Below, piece after piece: positions 8,340 through 16,481 of a stretch of 64,000 bases of DNA. Both the position numbers and the translations under genes were made by a program. This stretch comes from Aestuariivirga litoralis (GTDB lineage Bacteria > Pseudomonadota > Alphaproteobacteria > Rhizobiales > Aestuariivirgaceae). The notes under the pieces are model-generated. The model was not told where the DNA came from and did not search any database. It was given only the letters and a program-made list of their open reading frames with translations. The stretch lies in contig NZ_QKVK01000004.1 of the NCBI RefSeq assembly GCF_003234965.1, positions 124,001 to 188,000 of the forward strand, in the 5' to 3' direction. The number at the start of each line of letters is the position of its first letter. Position 1 is the stretch's first letter.

Positions 8340-8410
8340 GCTGATTTCACCCCCTGCAGGAGCAAGCCTAGCAGCGGCGGTTGCGGGCCACAATTGCAGC
8401 GGCGCTGCAT

Positions 8411-9208
8411 CTACCTGCCGTGGAATACTGGCTTGCGCTTCTCGGCGAAGGCCCTTCGGCCCTCGGCATAGTCCTCGCTGTCGAAGCAGCGCCCGGCCAG
8501 CCAGGCGACCTCCGCGTCGTCTTCATGGCCGGGCCGATCGGTGATGAAGTCAATGGCGCGCTTGGCATGGGTGATGGTGAGGGGGGCACCCTGTGCGATC
8601 TCGGCGCAGAGGGCTGCGGTCTCGGCATCGATGTCCTGTGCCAGCCGGTCGATGAGGCCGATGCGCAAGGCGTCTGCCGCCACGAGGCGGCGGGCGGTGA
8701 AGATCATCTCCTTGGCGGCCGAAGGGCCGATGGTGGCGGCGAGGTCACGCAACCCGTCGAGCGGGTAGGCGAGGCCCAGCCGCGCCGGTGGCAGGGCGAA
8801 GGCCGCCGAGCCGTCCGCCACGCGGAGGTCGCAGGCCAGCGCGATGGCGAGCCCACCGCCGATGCAGAAGCCCTGGATGCGGGCGATCACCGGCTTGGCG
8901 CTGCCACGGATGGCGGCGAAGGCCTCGCCGTTCAGCCGTTCGTAGCGGGCGGCGGCCTCGGCATCGTTGCGGGCCTCGCCGAACTCCGAAATGTCGGCCC
9001 CGGCGGCGAAGGCTTCCGGCCCTGCGCCGCGGATCACGATCGCCCGCACATCAGCGTGGCCATCAAGGGATTTCATCAGTGGGGGGATCGCCGCCCACAT
9101 CTCGGCATTCAGGGCGTTGCGCCGGTCGGGGCGGTTGAGGACAAGCCAACCCGTTGAACCGGTTACGAAAGCCTCGATGAAGGGGGTCGGTGAGTGAAGC
9201 TGTGTCAT
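8411..9208 (-). CDS. Enoyl-CoA hydratase/isomerase family protein lacking both hydratase glutamates
   Basis: A 265-residue crotonase-fold protein with the CoA-site elements AAGADISEF (about 68-76) and the oxyanion-hole turn CIGGGLAIA. In rat enoyl-CoA hydratase the two catalytic glutamates fall in GGGCE and PE. Here the aligned positions are Ala121 (GGGLA) and Pro141 (LPPARLG). A classic syn-hydration is therefore unlikely; isomerase, hydrolase, decarboxylase or 'crotonase-like' chemistry is possible. It stands alone between an ATC-hydrolase-like gene and the divergent cysE. Family membership is secure, reaction is not. Confidence 0.85.
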   Translation of the reverse strand: MTQLHSPTPFIEAFVTGSTGWLVLNRPDRRNALNAEMWAAIPPLMKSLDGHADVRAIVIRGAGPEAFAAGADISEFGEARNDAEAAARYERLNGEAFAAIRGSAKPVIARIQGFCIGGGLAIALACDLRVADGSAAFALPPARLGLAYPLDGLRDLAATIGPSAAKEMIFTARRLVAADALRIGLIDRLAQDIDAETAALCAEIAQGAPLTITHAKRAIDFITDRPGHEDDAEVAWLAGRCFDSEDYAEGRRAFAEKRKPVFHGR

Positions 9209-9312
9209 GGTGCAAGGCTAGGCCCGTCGCCGGACCTTCACAATGATCTGAAGGGATACCCATATGAAGCCAGATGGCGTAATATTGCAGCCCCCGGTTC
9301 AGGAGTACACAC

Positions 9313-10140
9313 ATGCGTCAGGCCGCCAAGACCCAGTCCGTCGAGAAGATCGACCCGGTGTGGAGCCGCATCCGCGAGGAGGCGGAGGAGATCGCCCGCA
9401 AGGAACCGGCCCTGGGCGGATTCATCTTCTCGCTGATCCTGAACCATGATTCCTTCGAGGAGGCGCTGTCGCACCGCCTTGCCCAGCGCCTGGGCAATGC
9501 CGACATCGGCGCCGACCTGATCGTCCATGCCTTCCGCGACGCCATCGAGGCCGAGCCCGAGATCGGGCACGCTGCACGTGCCGACATCATCGCCACCTTC
9601 GACCGTGACCCGGCCTGCGACCGCTACATCGATCCCTTGCTCTACTTCAAGGGCTACCAGGCGATCCAGACACAACGTATGGCGCATGCGCTCTGGCATG
9701 CCGGCCGCAAGGACTTCGCCTATTACCTGCAGAGCCGCCTTTCGGTTCTGACCTCGATCGACATCCACCCCGCCGCCCGCATCGGCAAGGGCATCATGGT
9801 CGACCACGGCCATGACATCGTGATCGGCGAGACCTGCGTCATCGAGGACAATGTCTCGATCATGCAGGGCGTGACGCTGGGCGGCACCGGCAAGGAGGCG
9901 GGCGACCGCCACCCCAAGATCCGCTACGGGGTGCTGGTGGGGGCCGGCGCCAAGATCCTCGGCAATATCGAGATCGGGCACTGCTCGCGGGTTGCCGCCT
10001 GCTCGGTGGTGCTGCATGACGTGCCGGCAAACACCACCGTTGCGGGTGTGCCTGCCAAGGTCGTCGGCTATGCCGGCTGCACCGAGCCGGCCCGCGCCAT
10101 GGACCATAATGTGGAGCAGGTTGCGGGCAGGGGTGAATAG
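9313..10140 (+). CDS. cysE: Serine O-acetyltransferase
   Basis: A 275-residue CysE. The alpha-helical N-terminal domain (residues 1-150) precedes a left-handed beta-helix of hexapeptide repeats. The active-site segment with IDIHPAARIGKGIMVDHG and the acetyl-CoA loop VTLGGTGKEAGDRHPKI are intact. It acetylates serine to O-acetylserine, the first committed step of cysteine synthesis, and usually forms a complex with CysK. The C-terminal tail ends in a short acidic segment without the terminal isoleucine used for CysK docking in E. coli. The next genes are DUF3126 and a gamma carbonic anhydrase, likely in the same transcript. Confidence 0.95.
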   Translation: MRQAAKTQSVEKIDPVWSRIREEAEEIARKEPALGGFIFSLILNHDSFEEALSHRLAQRLGNADIGADLIVHAFRDAIEAEPEIGHAARADIIATFDRDPACDRYIDPLLYFKGYQAIQTQRMAHALWHAGRKDFAYYLQSRLSVLTSIDIHPAARIGKGIMVDHGHDIVIGETCVIEDNVSIMQGVTLGGTGKEAGDRHPKIRYGVLVGAGAKILGNIEIGHCSRVAACSVVLHDVPANTTVAGVPAKVVGYAGCTEPARAMDHNVEQVAGRGE

Positions 10141-10178
10141 GGCTATTCGGGCGGCATTCCACTTGTTGTGAGGCCGCC

Positions 10179-10391
10179 TTGAAACCCGATGAAATCGCCA
10201 AGCTGACGAAGTTCCTGCGCGCCAAGTTCGAACTGCCCGCCATCAGCGTCAAGAAGCGCCCGCAGAAGGACGACTCGGCCGAGGTCTATATCGGCGAGGA
10301 ATTCGTCGGCGTGATCTTCCGCGACGAGGAGGACGGCGAGCTCTCCTACAACTTCTCCATGGCCATCCTCGACTTCGACCTCGAGGACTGA
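10179..10391 (+). CDS. DUF3126 family protein
   Basis: A 70-residue acidic protein recognisable as DUF3126, a small alphaproteobacterial family typically found directly downstream of cysE, as here. It has a mixed alpha/beta pattern, the segment [18 protein letters not shown], and an acidic end DFDLED. Function is unknown. The start is TTG: the only nearby ATG (10189) is in another frame. It is separated by two bases from the GTG of the next gene, so the two are probably co-translated. Confidence 0.8.
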   Translation: MKPDEIAKLTKFLRAKFELPAISVKKRPQKDDSAEVYIGEEFVGVIFRDEEDGELSYNFSMAILDFDLED

Positions 10392-10393
10392 GC

Positions 10394-10921
10394 GTGACGG
10401 CCTTTGCGCTCGAGGGTGTTGCGCCGGAGCTGCCGGAGGAAGGGCGCTACTGGATCGCGCCCTCGGCCTGCGTCATCGGCAGGGTGAAGCTGGAGCGCTT
10501 TGCCTCCGTGTGGTTCGGCGCGGTGATCCGCGGCGACAATGAGCTGATCACCATCGGCGAGAATTCCAACGTGCAGGATGGCGCGGTGTTGCACACCGAC
10601 CCCGGCCTGCCGCTGACCGTGGGCCGCAACTGCACCATCGGCCACAAGGCCATCCTGCATGGCTGCGTGATCGGCGACAACACGCTGATCGGCATGGGGG
10701 CCGTCATCCTCAACCGTGCGAGGATCGGCAAGAACTGCCTCATCGGCGCCAATGCGCTGATCACCGAGGGCAAGGACATCCCCGACAATTCCCTCGTCAT
10801 GGGCCAGCCCGGCAAGGTGGCAGGCGAGTTGAACGAGGAGGCCATCGCCCGGCTCGGGCGTTCGGCCGAAACCTATGTGAAGAACTGGCAGCGCTTTGCG
10901 AAGGGGCTGAAGGCCCTCTAG
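10394..10921 (+). CDS. Gamma carbonic anhydrase family protein
   Basis: A 175-residue left-handed beta-helix protein of the gamma-CA/YrdA group. The three metal ligands are His67 (VLHTD), His84 and His89 (GHKAILHG), in the usual spacing. The short form lacks the acidic loop of archaeal Cam, as in CaiE/YrdA proteins. Many such proteins bind zinc, but carbonic anhydrase activity varies. The GTG start lies two bases after the DUF3126 stop. Confidence 0.88.
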   Translation: MTAFALEGVAPELPEEGRYWIAPSACVIGRVKLERFASVWFGAVIRGDNELITIGENSNVQDGAVLHTDPGLPLTVGRNCTIGHKAILHGCVIGDNTLIGMGAVILNRARIGKNCLIGANALITEGKDIPDNSLVMGQPGKVAGELNEEAIARLGRSAETYVKNWQRFAKGLKAL

Positions 10922-10930
10922 GGCCCTCCT

Positions 10931-11671
10931 TCAGCCAGCCCCCGCCGCCGCCCCCAGCGTCTCGTCCGTATCGTCCAGCAGCGCCGTGACGGCCTTCCGG
11001 GCGGCCTCGGGGGACCGGGCGGCAATTGCCTTCACCACTTCCGCATGGAGCGGCAGCATCTGTTCCGGATGTGCCGCATGGCTCGTCGTATAGGCGAACA
11101 TGCTGGCCAGCGCCTGCTCGATGACGATGCCGAAAGGCACCAGCAGCTCGTTGTTGGCCGCCGACAGCAGGGCGAGGTGAAAGCGCACGTCGGCCTCGAC
11201 CATCTCCTCGGAATCGACCGCCGCCGCCTGCATGTCGGCCAGGGCTGCCTCGAGGGCGGCGAGTTGCGCGGGAGAGCGGCGTTGCGCCGCCAGCACGGCA
11301 GCACCGGGTTCGAGGATGCGGCGGATTTCCTGCAGCGACAGCAGGAAGGTGCGCTCGTCCAGCGCTGCCCGGTGCCAGGCCATCACGTCGCGGTCGAGCA
11401 GGTTCCAGCGCTCGCGCGGCTCGACGCGCGAGCCGATCTTGGGCCGTGATACGAGCAGCCCCTTGCCGTTCAGCGTCTTGATCGCTTCGCGCACCGCGGT
11501 GCGCGAGGCGCCGAACATTTCACCCCATTCGGCCTCGTTGGGCAGGAGCGAGCCCGGCGGATAGGTGCCATCGAGAATGCGGCGGCCGATGCCGGCAGCC
11601 AGTTCGGAATGAACGCGGCTTCCGGGCTTTCGCCGCACCGCGCGGACCGGCTTCATCCGTCGCTGGCCCAT
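10931..11671 (-). CDS. FadR/GntR family transcriptional regulator
   Basis: A 246-residue regulator with an N-terminal GntR winged helix (LPNEAEWGEMFGASRTAVREAIKTL, about 43-67) and a FadR-type all-helical C-terminal FCD domain. In the FCD domain, EADVRFHLALL and the later HAEVVKAI contribute the Asp/His metal set typical of this subfamily, which binds carboxylic acids or sugar acids. It ends ten bases from the convergent carbonic anhydrase. A perfect TTTTGT-3-ACAAAA dyad lies 19 bases before its ATG, suggesting autorepression. Other targets are not evident nearby. Confidence 0.88.
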   Translation of the reverse strand: MGQRRMKPVRAVRRKPGSRVHSELAAGIGRRILDGTYPPGSLLPNEAEWGEMFGASRTAVREAIKTLNGKGLLVSRPKIGSRVEPRERWNLLDRDVMAWHRAALDERTFLLSLQEIRRILEPGAAVLAAQRRSPAQLAALEAALADMQAAAVDSEEMVEADVRFHLALLSAANNELLVPFGIVIEQALASMFAYTTSHAAHPEQMLPLHAEVVKAIAARSPEAARKAVTALLDDTDETLGAAAGAG

Positions 11672-11689
11672 GTCCCGTCCCCTTCCGAC

Positions 11690-11704
11690 TTTTGTCCTAC
11701 AAAA
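11690..11704. promoter_or_regulatory. Probable operator of the FadR/GntR regulator
   Basis: TTTTGT, CCT, ACAAAA: a perfect 6+6 inverted repeat ending 19 bases upstream of the regulator's start codon. The TTGTnnnACAA core is the common operator form for FadR-subfamily regulators. Position favours autoregulation. Confidence 0.55.
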
Positions 11705-11802
11705 CTAGCGGCTCCCGCCGGGCTTGGCAATGCCACCCCCGGTCACGGCTTCCGGTGACAAGTGCAATCCTTGCGTAGATATGCTTATTGTGATGTGTAA
11801 TG

Positions 11803-11819
11803 CATTTCACTATGAAATG
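11803..11819. promoter_or_regulatory. Perfect palindrome upstream of the SUOX-fold/kinase/regulator module
   Basis: CATTTCA, CTA, TGAAATG: a perfect 7+7 dyad about 80 bases before the ATG at 11900, in an AT-rich stretch. TACGTA at about 11832-11837 and TGCGTA at about 11772-11777 flank it. It may be an operator or activator site for this module; the bound protein is unknown. Confidence 0.4.
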
Positions 11820-11899
11820 GCCAGCTATCCCTACGTATAAGTGCCTGTAGTATAGAGATATTTCATTAAACTGCGGCCCAGGCCGGCGAGGAGAGACCG

Positions 11900-12406
11900 A
11901 TGAGAAGCGTAATGGCCGCAGCGGCCGTGGTAGTTCACCTGATGATGGCGGGTGTGGCGAGTGCCTGCTCGCTTGAGCAACCCAAGGGTGAAGTCGTTCT
12001 CACCGTCGATGGCATGATCAATGCCTGCAACAACGGGCTGGAAGTGCAGCTCGACCGGGCGATGATCGCCGCCCTGCCTCGCAAGGCGATCAAGACCGAA
12101 AACCCGTGGGACCACGGTCCGGTGACCTATGAGGGCGTGTTGCTGCGTGACCTGCTGGCGCTCGCCAAGGCCGACGGCAAGACCGTGACCTTCACCGCGC
12201 TCAACGACTACCGCGCCGACATTCCCTTGGCGGACCTCGAAAAATACGACGTCATCCTCGCCGACACGCGTGACGGCGTGGAGCTGCCGGTGCGTGACAA
12301 GGGGCCGTTCTTCGTGGTGTTCCCGTTCACCGACGTGCCTGAACTCGCCACGGAGGCGCGCTATGCGCAGTCGGTCTGGCAGGTCAACCGGGTCACGGTG
12401 AAGTAA
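11900..12406 (+). CDS. Periplasmic SUOX-fold (molybdopterin oxidoreductase-like) protein without a visible cofactor-ligand cysteine
   Basis: A 168-residue protein with a signal peptide (residues 1 to about 22, ending GVASA). The rest matches the short stand-alone version of the sulfite-oxidase molybdopterin fold (related to PF00174 / COG3915): PWDHGPVTYEGVLLRDLL, TALNDYRADIPLADLEKYDVILA, and RDKGPFFVVFPF. The two Cys near residues 23 and 43 are not in the place of the Mo-ligand cysteine of full-length enzymes, so it may bind a ligand rather than catalyse. It is followed after 12 bases by a membrane histidine kinase and then a response regulator. That order suggests it is the periplasmic input protein of the system (inference). 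Confidence 0.75.
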   Translation: MRSVMAAAAVVVHLMMAGVASACSLEQPKGEVVLTVDGMINACNNGLEVQLDRAMIAALPRKAIKTENPWDHGPVTYEGVLLRDLLALAKADGKTVTFTALNDYRADIPLADLEKYDVILADTRDGVELPVRDKGPFFVVFPFTDVPELATEARYAQSVWQVNRVTVK

Positions 12407-12418
12407 CCACCCTTGGCA

Positions 12419-14137
12419 ATGCAGCGCGCCAAAGGCTTCGACCGCTGGACGATTGCATTCGTTCTCAGCATGCTTGTGCTGATCGTGGTCGCGGCGTTGC
12501 TGGGGATGTTTGGCTACCGCGACCTGCGCGATCTCGAGCGGCCGCAGGACGATGCCGGCTGGACGATCTTCCAGATGGGCTTCGAGCACCAGCGCCTGCT
12601 GCTGGCGGCCGAGACCGGCGCCAGCGTGGCGGAACTCCGGCTGCGTGGCGATCTCTATCTCAGCCGCGTTTTCCTGCTGCGTGACGCGCCGATGCTGGAT
12701 CACGTGCGCGAGGACATGAACGAGCAGAGCCTCGTGCAGCTGTTCGAATCGGCCCAGCACACCGACCAGCTGATCAGCGCCGCGGGCACGCCGGAGGGCC
12801 GCCAGCGCCTGCTGGAGGAGCTGCGCAAGGACGCCAAGCCGGTGCGCGAGCTGATGATCGACATGTCGAACCTCAACCGCCGGCTCCAGACCGAGGACCG
12901 CACCCGGCGTACCCAGTCGCTGCTGTTCTACCTCGCAGCGCTCGAGACGCTGATGCTGGCCTTGCTGGGCCTCGGCGTGCTGGTGCTGCGCACCACCTCG
13001 AAGCTCAAGGACGCCAACCTTGCGGTGGCCGAGCAGCTGGAGACGCAGGAGGCGATCCTGCGCTCGGTGGATGACGTGATCATCGGCCTCTGCCCCTGCG
13101 GAGAGGTGCTGTATTCCAACCCCCGCGCCCTCGAGCTCCTCGGCCCCAGCGCGAAGAGCGGCAGCGTCTTGGCCATTGCCGGGCAGGGCGCCACCGAGCT
13201 TGCCGCCGAGGTGCGCTCCTTCGTCGACGCCGCCCCGCTGCCGGACCGCGACAGGAGCTTCGCCAGCCGCAAGGTAACGGTCGCAGGGCTTGACGGAACG
13301 CACCACTACGTGATGCGCAAGTACCGCGAACTCTCGGCCAAGAAACGCCATTGCTCCGACACCTCGCTGATCATCTCGATCTCCGACGTCACGGCGGCGG
13401 AGGAGGCCAACCAGCGGCGCGACGACTATGACGCCCGCATCGGCGAGATGAGCCGGCTCCTCGCCTATGCCGCGATTTCCGGCGGCATCGTGCACGAGAT
13501 CAGCCAGCCGCTCGCCGCCATCCGCAACTATGTCTATGCCCTCAAGGTGTCGCTGAACCTCAGGCCTGACACCGAGGAACAGCGCGCCGTGGCCGATCAT
13601 CTGGGCGTCGAGGTCGACCGCGCCATCGAGGTGGTGCGCAACGTGCGCCGCATGGGCCCCCAGGACCCCCAGGACCCGGGGATCTGCGACATCCGCGAGG
13701 CCATCGACCATTCGATGCGGCTGGTGACGCTGGGCCGCAACCCGCCGCCGCCGATCGAGATCGACCAGCGCCAGGACGACATCTGGGTCAAGGGCTCGCT
13801 GCCGCTGATCGGGCAGGTGATCGTCAACCTGCTGAAGAACGCGCTCAGCGCCTCGGCGGCAGCCGACCGGCCGGGCGCGCGGGTGACGGTCACCGCCGCG
13901 GACGGCTTCGCCCGCATCGATGTTGCCGATTATGGCAGCGGCGTCTCGGACGACGCGGCCAAGACCATCTTTACCCCATTCTCCAAATCCGCCCGGGGCG
14001 GCATGGGGCTGGGGCTTGCCATTTGCCAGCGCATCGCGTCTACATTGGGCGGTTCGCTGTCATGGAAGAACAGCGAAGCCGGCGGCGCCGTCTTCACCTT
14101 TACCGTGCCACTCGAAGAGGAAGATAAGAAGCAATGA
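12419..14137 (+). CDS. Membrane-bound sensor histidine kinase
   Basis: A kinase of about 572 residues. It has one N-terminal membrane helix (about 10-30), a periplasmic helical region of about 140 residues, a second helix (about 168-190, SLLFYLAALETLMLALLG), a PAS-like segment, and the kinase core. The phospho-acceptor is His359 in GGIVHEISQPLAAI; the N box (NLLKNALSAS), G1 (DYGSGVSDDA) and G2 (GLGLAICQ) are intact. The H box and position put it with FixL/DctB-like HPK4 kinases. I prefer ATG 12419 over TTG 12413. Its stop overlaps the regulator's ATG (ATGA), so the pair is translationally coupled. Confidence 0.9.
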   Translation: MQRAKGFDRWTIAFVLSMLVLIVVAALLGMFGYRDLRDLERPQDDAGWTIFQMGFEHQRLLLAAETGASVAELRLRGDLYLSRVFLLRDAPMLDHVREDMNEQSLVQLFESAQHTDQLISAAGTPEGRQRLLEELRKDAKPVRELMIDMSNLNRRLQTEDRTRRTQSLLFYLAALETLMLALLGLGVLVLRTTSKLKDANLAVAEQLETQEAILRSVDDVIIGLCPCGEVLYSNPRALELLGPSAKSGSVLAIAGQGATELAAEVRSFVDAAPLPDRDRSFASRKVTVAGLDGTHHYVMRKYRELSAKKRHCSDTSLIISISDVTAAEEANQRRDDYDARIGEMSRLLAYAAISGGIVHEISQPLAAIRNYVYALKVSLNLRPDTEEQRAVADHLGVEVDRAIEVVRNVRRMGPQDPQDPGICDIREAIDHSMRLVTLGRNPPPPIEIDQRQDDIWVKGSLPLIGQVIVNLLKNALSASAAADRPGARVTVTAADGFARIDVADYGSGVSDDAAKTIFTPFSKSARGGMGLGLAICQRIASTLGGSLSWKNSEAGGAVFTFTVPLEEEDKKQ

Positions 14138-14754
14138 CTGGCAAGACCATCATGATCGTGGACGATGACCGGGGCTTTGCGCAATCGCTTGCGAACATGC
14201 TCGGCGCCTCCGGCTACCGCACCTGCGTCAGCTATGATCCGGCCAGCGCGCTGGCCCAGTCGCGCAGCCACCAGGTGGACTGTGCGCTGATCGACTACAA
14301 CCTCGGCGCCACGCTCGGCACCACCCTCATCACCCGCCTGCGCGAGGAGGGGCACGGTTTCCCGATGATCATGCTGACCGGCTATGGCGACGTGCGCACC
14401 GCCACCCAGGCGATGAAGCTTGGCGCGGCCGATTTCGTCGAGAAGCCCTATGAGCCGGGCGAGCTGCTGGCCTCGATCGACACCGCCATCAACAAGGCGC
14501 GCGATACGTCACACGCTGCCGACGGCATTCGCGAGGCCCGCCGCATGCTGCGCATGCTGACCGAGCGCGAAAGCGAAATCGTCGATGCCATCGTGGCCGG
14601 AAGTTCCTCGAAGCAGATCGCGGAGGCGCTCGGCGTCAGCCAGCGCACTGTCGAGGCGCACCGCGCAAACGTTCTTCAGAAGCTCGGCATCTCGAATACC
14701 GCCTCGCTCGTCCGCCTTGCGGTGCTGGCCGGTCTCGGGCCGCCGCAAGGCTGA
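14134..14754 (+). CDS. FixJ-type two-component response regulator
   Basis: A 206-residue regulator. The receiver domain has the acidic pocket VDDD (10-12) and phospho-acceptor Asp54 (ALIDYNLG), Thr in MLTGYGD, and Lys in VEKPYEP. A LuxR/FixJ-type helix-turn-helix follows (LTERESEIVDAIVAG through SQRTVEAHRANVLQKLG, about 140-190). It should be phosphorylated by the overlapping upstream kinase and activate transcription. Targets are unknown; the palindrome at 11803 upstream of the module is a candidate, although palindromic sites are not the strictest match to FixJ sites. Confidence 0.92.
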   Translation: MTGKTIMIVDDDRGFAQSLANMLGASGYRTCVSYDPASALAQSRSHQVDCALIDYNLGATLGTTLITRLREEGHGFPMIMLTGYGDVRTATQAMKLGAADFVEKPYEPGELLASIDTAINKARDTSHAADGIREARRMLRMLTERESEIVDAIVAGSSSKQIAEALGVSQRTVEAHRANVLQKLGISNTASLVRLAVLAGLGPPQG

Positions 14755-14768
14755 ACGAGAAATCGTTT

Positions 14769-15179
14769 TCAGTCCACGAAGGACGAATCAAGGCTGCCGA
14801 TGAAGGCCAGCGACGCGACGGCCCGGCGGGTGTCGCGTTCCATGTTGCGGGCACCCTGCAGCGAGCAGCTCTTCACCGTGTCGGGTGCATCGCCGATCAT
14901 GCCCCGCAGGCTGTCGCACAGTTCGCGGCCGAGGCTCACGCCCTTGCTGCCGGTTTCCTTGAGGGCGCGCAGCAGGGCGCCGCGCACCAGCACGAAGCGG
15001 CGCAGTGCCTCCACCTCGGTCAGCAGCTGCATCCGGACCATCACGTCCTCCTGCTCCGCATATTTCGACAGCAGCCGGCGCACCTCGGCAATGGCCGAGC
15101 TCACGCCGAGCTGCGGATCCTTCATCGATGCATCGAAGACGGATGCGCTGGAGCTGGTCTGGGTCGTGACGATATCCAT
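14769..15179 (-). CDS. Hypothetical protein, helical
   Basis: A 136-residue protein of unrecognised family. After a Ser/Thr-rich N-terminus it is predominantly helical (GVSSAIAEVRRLLSKYAEQ and following), with two cysteines in the C-terminal half. No signal peptide or membrane segment. The longer frame upstream of 15179 contains unlikely sequence, so the ATG at 15179 (MDIVTTQ) is preferred; an AGGAA lies rather far upstream. It converges on the response regulator with a 14-base gap. Confidence 0.6.
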   Translation of the reverse strand: MDIVTTQTSSSASVFDASMKDPQLGVSSAIAEVRRLLSKYAEQEDVMVRMQLLTEVEALRRFVLVRGALLRALKETGSKGVSLGRELCDSLRGMIGDAPDTVKSCSLQGARNMERDTRRAVASLAFIGSLDSSFVD

Positions 15180-15505
15180 GGGGCTGTCGTTCCTGTTGCC
15201 TGTCGCTGCAAGGATAGGGTGCAGTTTATGGCTGTGCATGCGGAAAGCCCGCATGTGAATCCGTAGAAATGCGTCAAAATGAAAAAATCTGCGCTCGGCG
15301 CAGAATAATTCACGGGGCCTGCGCTGGCCGCCGCGCGCGCACCCATTGGCGGTTGCGTTCACTGTATGAATTTGACGTAAGTTATTGACTGAACTGTCAT
15401 TCATGGGTGGAGCCGGCACAGGGTGGGGCTGTGCCGGCTCCCGCGGTCCCGGTCTGGTGGGAAAGTGTGGGGACGCCGACCGGGCGCGTGACTGTCGATT
15501 CGTGA
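15180..15505. other. Intergenic region, 326 bases
   Basis: No convincing coding sequence. It contains the likely promoter area of the minus-strand gene ending at 14769 (an AT-rich stretch around 15360-15400) and the strong hairpin at 15409-15441 described separately. Confidence 0.6.
15409..15441 (-). terminator. Strong hairpin downstream of the transglutaminase-like gene
   Basis: GGAGCCGGCACAG pairs perfectly (13 bp) with CTGTGCCGGCTCC around a 7-base loop. It lies 65 bases beyond the stop of the minus-strand gene at 15506. There is no T-run on either side, so factor-independent termination is uncertain. Confidence 0.5.
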
Positions 15506-16147
15506 CTAGCGTGGCGAGCGCACGGCAACCGAACGCGGCGCCGCCGGGCTGTCGGGTGCGAGCGCCACCCAGGCGCGCGGATCCGCCTGCGACTGGCGCT
15601 TCAGGAAGACGTAGTCGCTGTCGCGCCAGCGCCGCACGCCGTCACGCCGGTTGTCGAGGATGAAGTCACCCTCGGAGGTGGCGAGCGTCAGCACCGCGTG
15701 GCCCTCCTGCCTGTCATCGAGCACCACGGTCAGCAGCAGGGCGGAGCGCGGCAGGCCGAGGGCCTCGAGGTAGCGCTGCTTCAGCAGGGCATAGTCCTCG
15801 CAGTCGCCGCGCCGGGTGGGGTAATCCCAGTGCTCGGCCTCGCCATAGATGTCGTCGTCGCTGGCGGGCCGCACGTCGGCATTCACATAGGCGTTGACGC
15901 GGGTGACGAGGTCCCATTGCCGGGCGGTGAGCGCCGGGCGCACGGCGCCGGAGGGGCGCGCCGCGCAGGCCTCCGGCCGGCGGCCGCAGAATTTCACGAA
16001 GCCCACCGGCGGCAGGGTTGCGCCATAGGTCGGCGCCTGCTGCAGCTGCCTGCCGGCGGGTGCCGCGGGGTTTTCCTTGGCGGCGGCCGCAGGGCTTGCG
16101 AGGCCAGCGAGCAGGGCCGCCGCGGCAACGGCAATCTTCAACCTCAT
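15506..16147 (-). CDS. Bacterial transglutaminase-like cysteine protease (BTLCP, DUF920) family protein
   Basis: A 213-residue secreted protein. Residues 1-22 form a signal peptide (AAAALLAGLASPAAA). The papain-like triad is visible: Cys116 in RRGDCEDYALLK, His150 in EGHAVLTL and Asp165 in DFILDNRRD. This is the layout of BTLCP/LapG-like periplasmic proteases; LapG cleaves adhesins and is controlled by c-di-GMP, but no adhesin or LapD-type partner is adjacent. I chose ATG 16147, which has GGGGG at a suitable distance; ATG 16171 is an alternative. A two-cysteine segment precedes the core (KFCGRRPEACAA). Confidence 0.85.
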   Translation of the reverse strand: MRLKIAVAAAALLAGLASPAAAAKENPAAPAGRQLQQAPTYGATLPPVGFVKFCGRRPEACAARPSGAVRPALTARQWDLVTRVNAYVNADVRPASDDDIYGEAEHWDYPTRRGDCEDYALLKQRYLEALGLPRSALLLTVVLDDRQEGHAVLTLATSEGDFILDNRRDGVRRWRDSDYVFLKRQSQADPRAWVALAPDSPAAPRSVAVRSPR

Positions 16148-16341
16148 CTGTGCCCCCAAAGGCTTGTCCATGGCGTGCAGACTAGCCGCCAAGCCTTTGA
16201 GATCACGTTCAGACCGCCGCTCAAATGCAGCGCGCGGGAGTAGCAAAACATTCACCACGACCGGGTGCCTTGGGGCGGCCCGAAAGGGGTTGATTAATGG
16301 GGAGCCCCCTGTTAGACACCGCGCCACCAACGATGTGGCGT

Positions 16342-16426
16342 GCGGCCATGGCGGAATTGGTAGACGCACTAGCTTGAGGTGCTAGCGGGTAACACCGTGG
16401 AGGTTCGAGTCCTCTTGGCCGCACCA
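16342..16426 (+). tRNA. tRNA-Leu (anticodon GAG)
   Basis: 85 bases including an encoded CCA. The acceptor stem GCGGCCA/TGGCCGC is perfect, the T-arm GGTTCGAGTCC is canonical, and the anticodon stem encloses TTGAGGT with GAG at 16376-16378, reading CUC/CUU. The long variable arm (GCGGGTAACACCGT) fits a class II leucine tRNA. Confidence 0.95.
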
Positions 16427-16459
16427 TCGTTCCCCAGCCGGAAATGATGGCTTCCCGTC

Positions 16460-16478
16460 CCGGGCGAAGGCCGCCCGG
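16460..16478 (-). terminator. Hairpin between tRNA-Leu and the convergent hypothetical gene
   Basis: CCGGGCG, five-base loop, CGCCCGG: a perfect 7-bp stem located 33 bases after the tRNA and three bases past the stop of the minus-strand gene at 16482. It can act in either direction. No T-run. Confidence 0.45.
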
Positions 16479-16481
16479 AAC

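Noticed and set aside
16221-16427. Minus-strand short frame overlapping tRNA-Leu (GAG)
   Set aside because: Overlaps a complete tRNA; the peptide resembles nothing.
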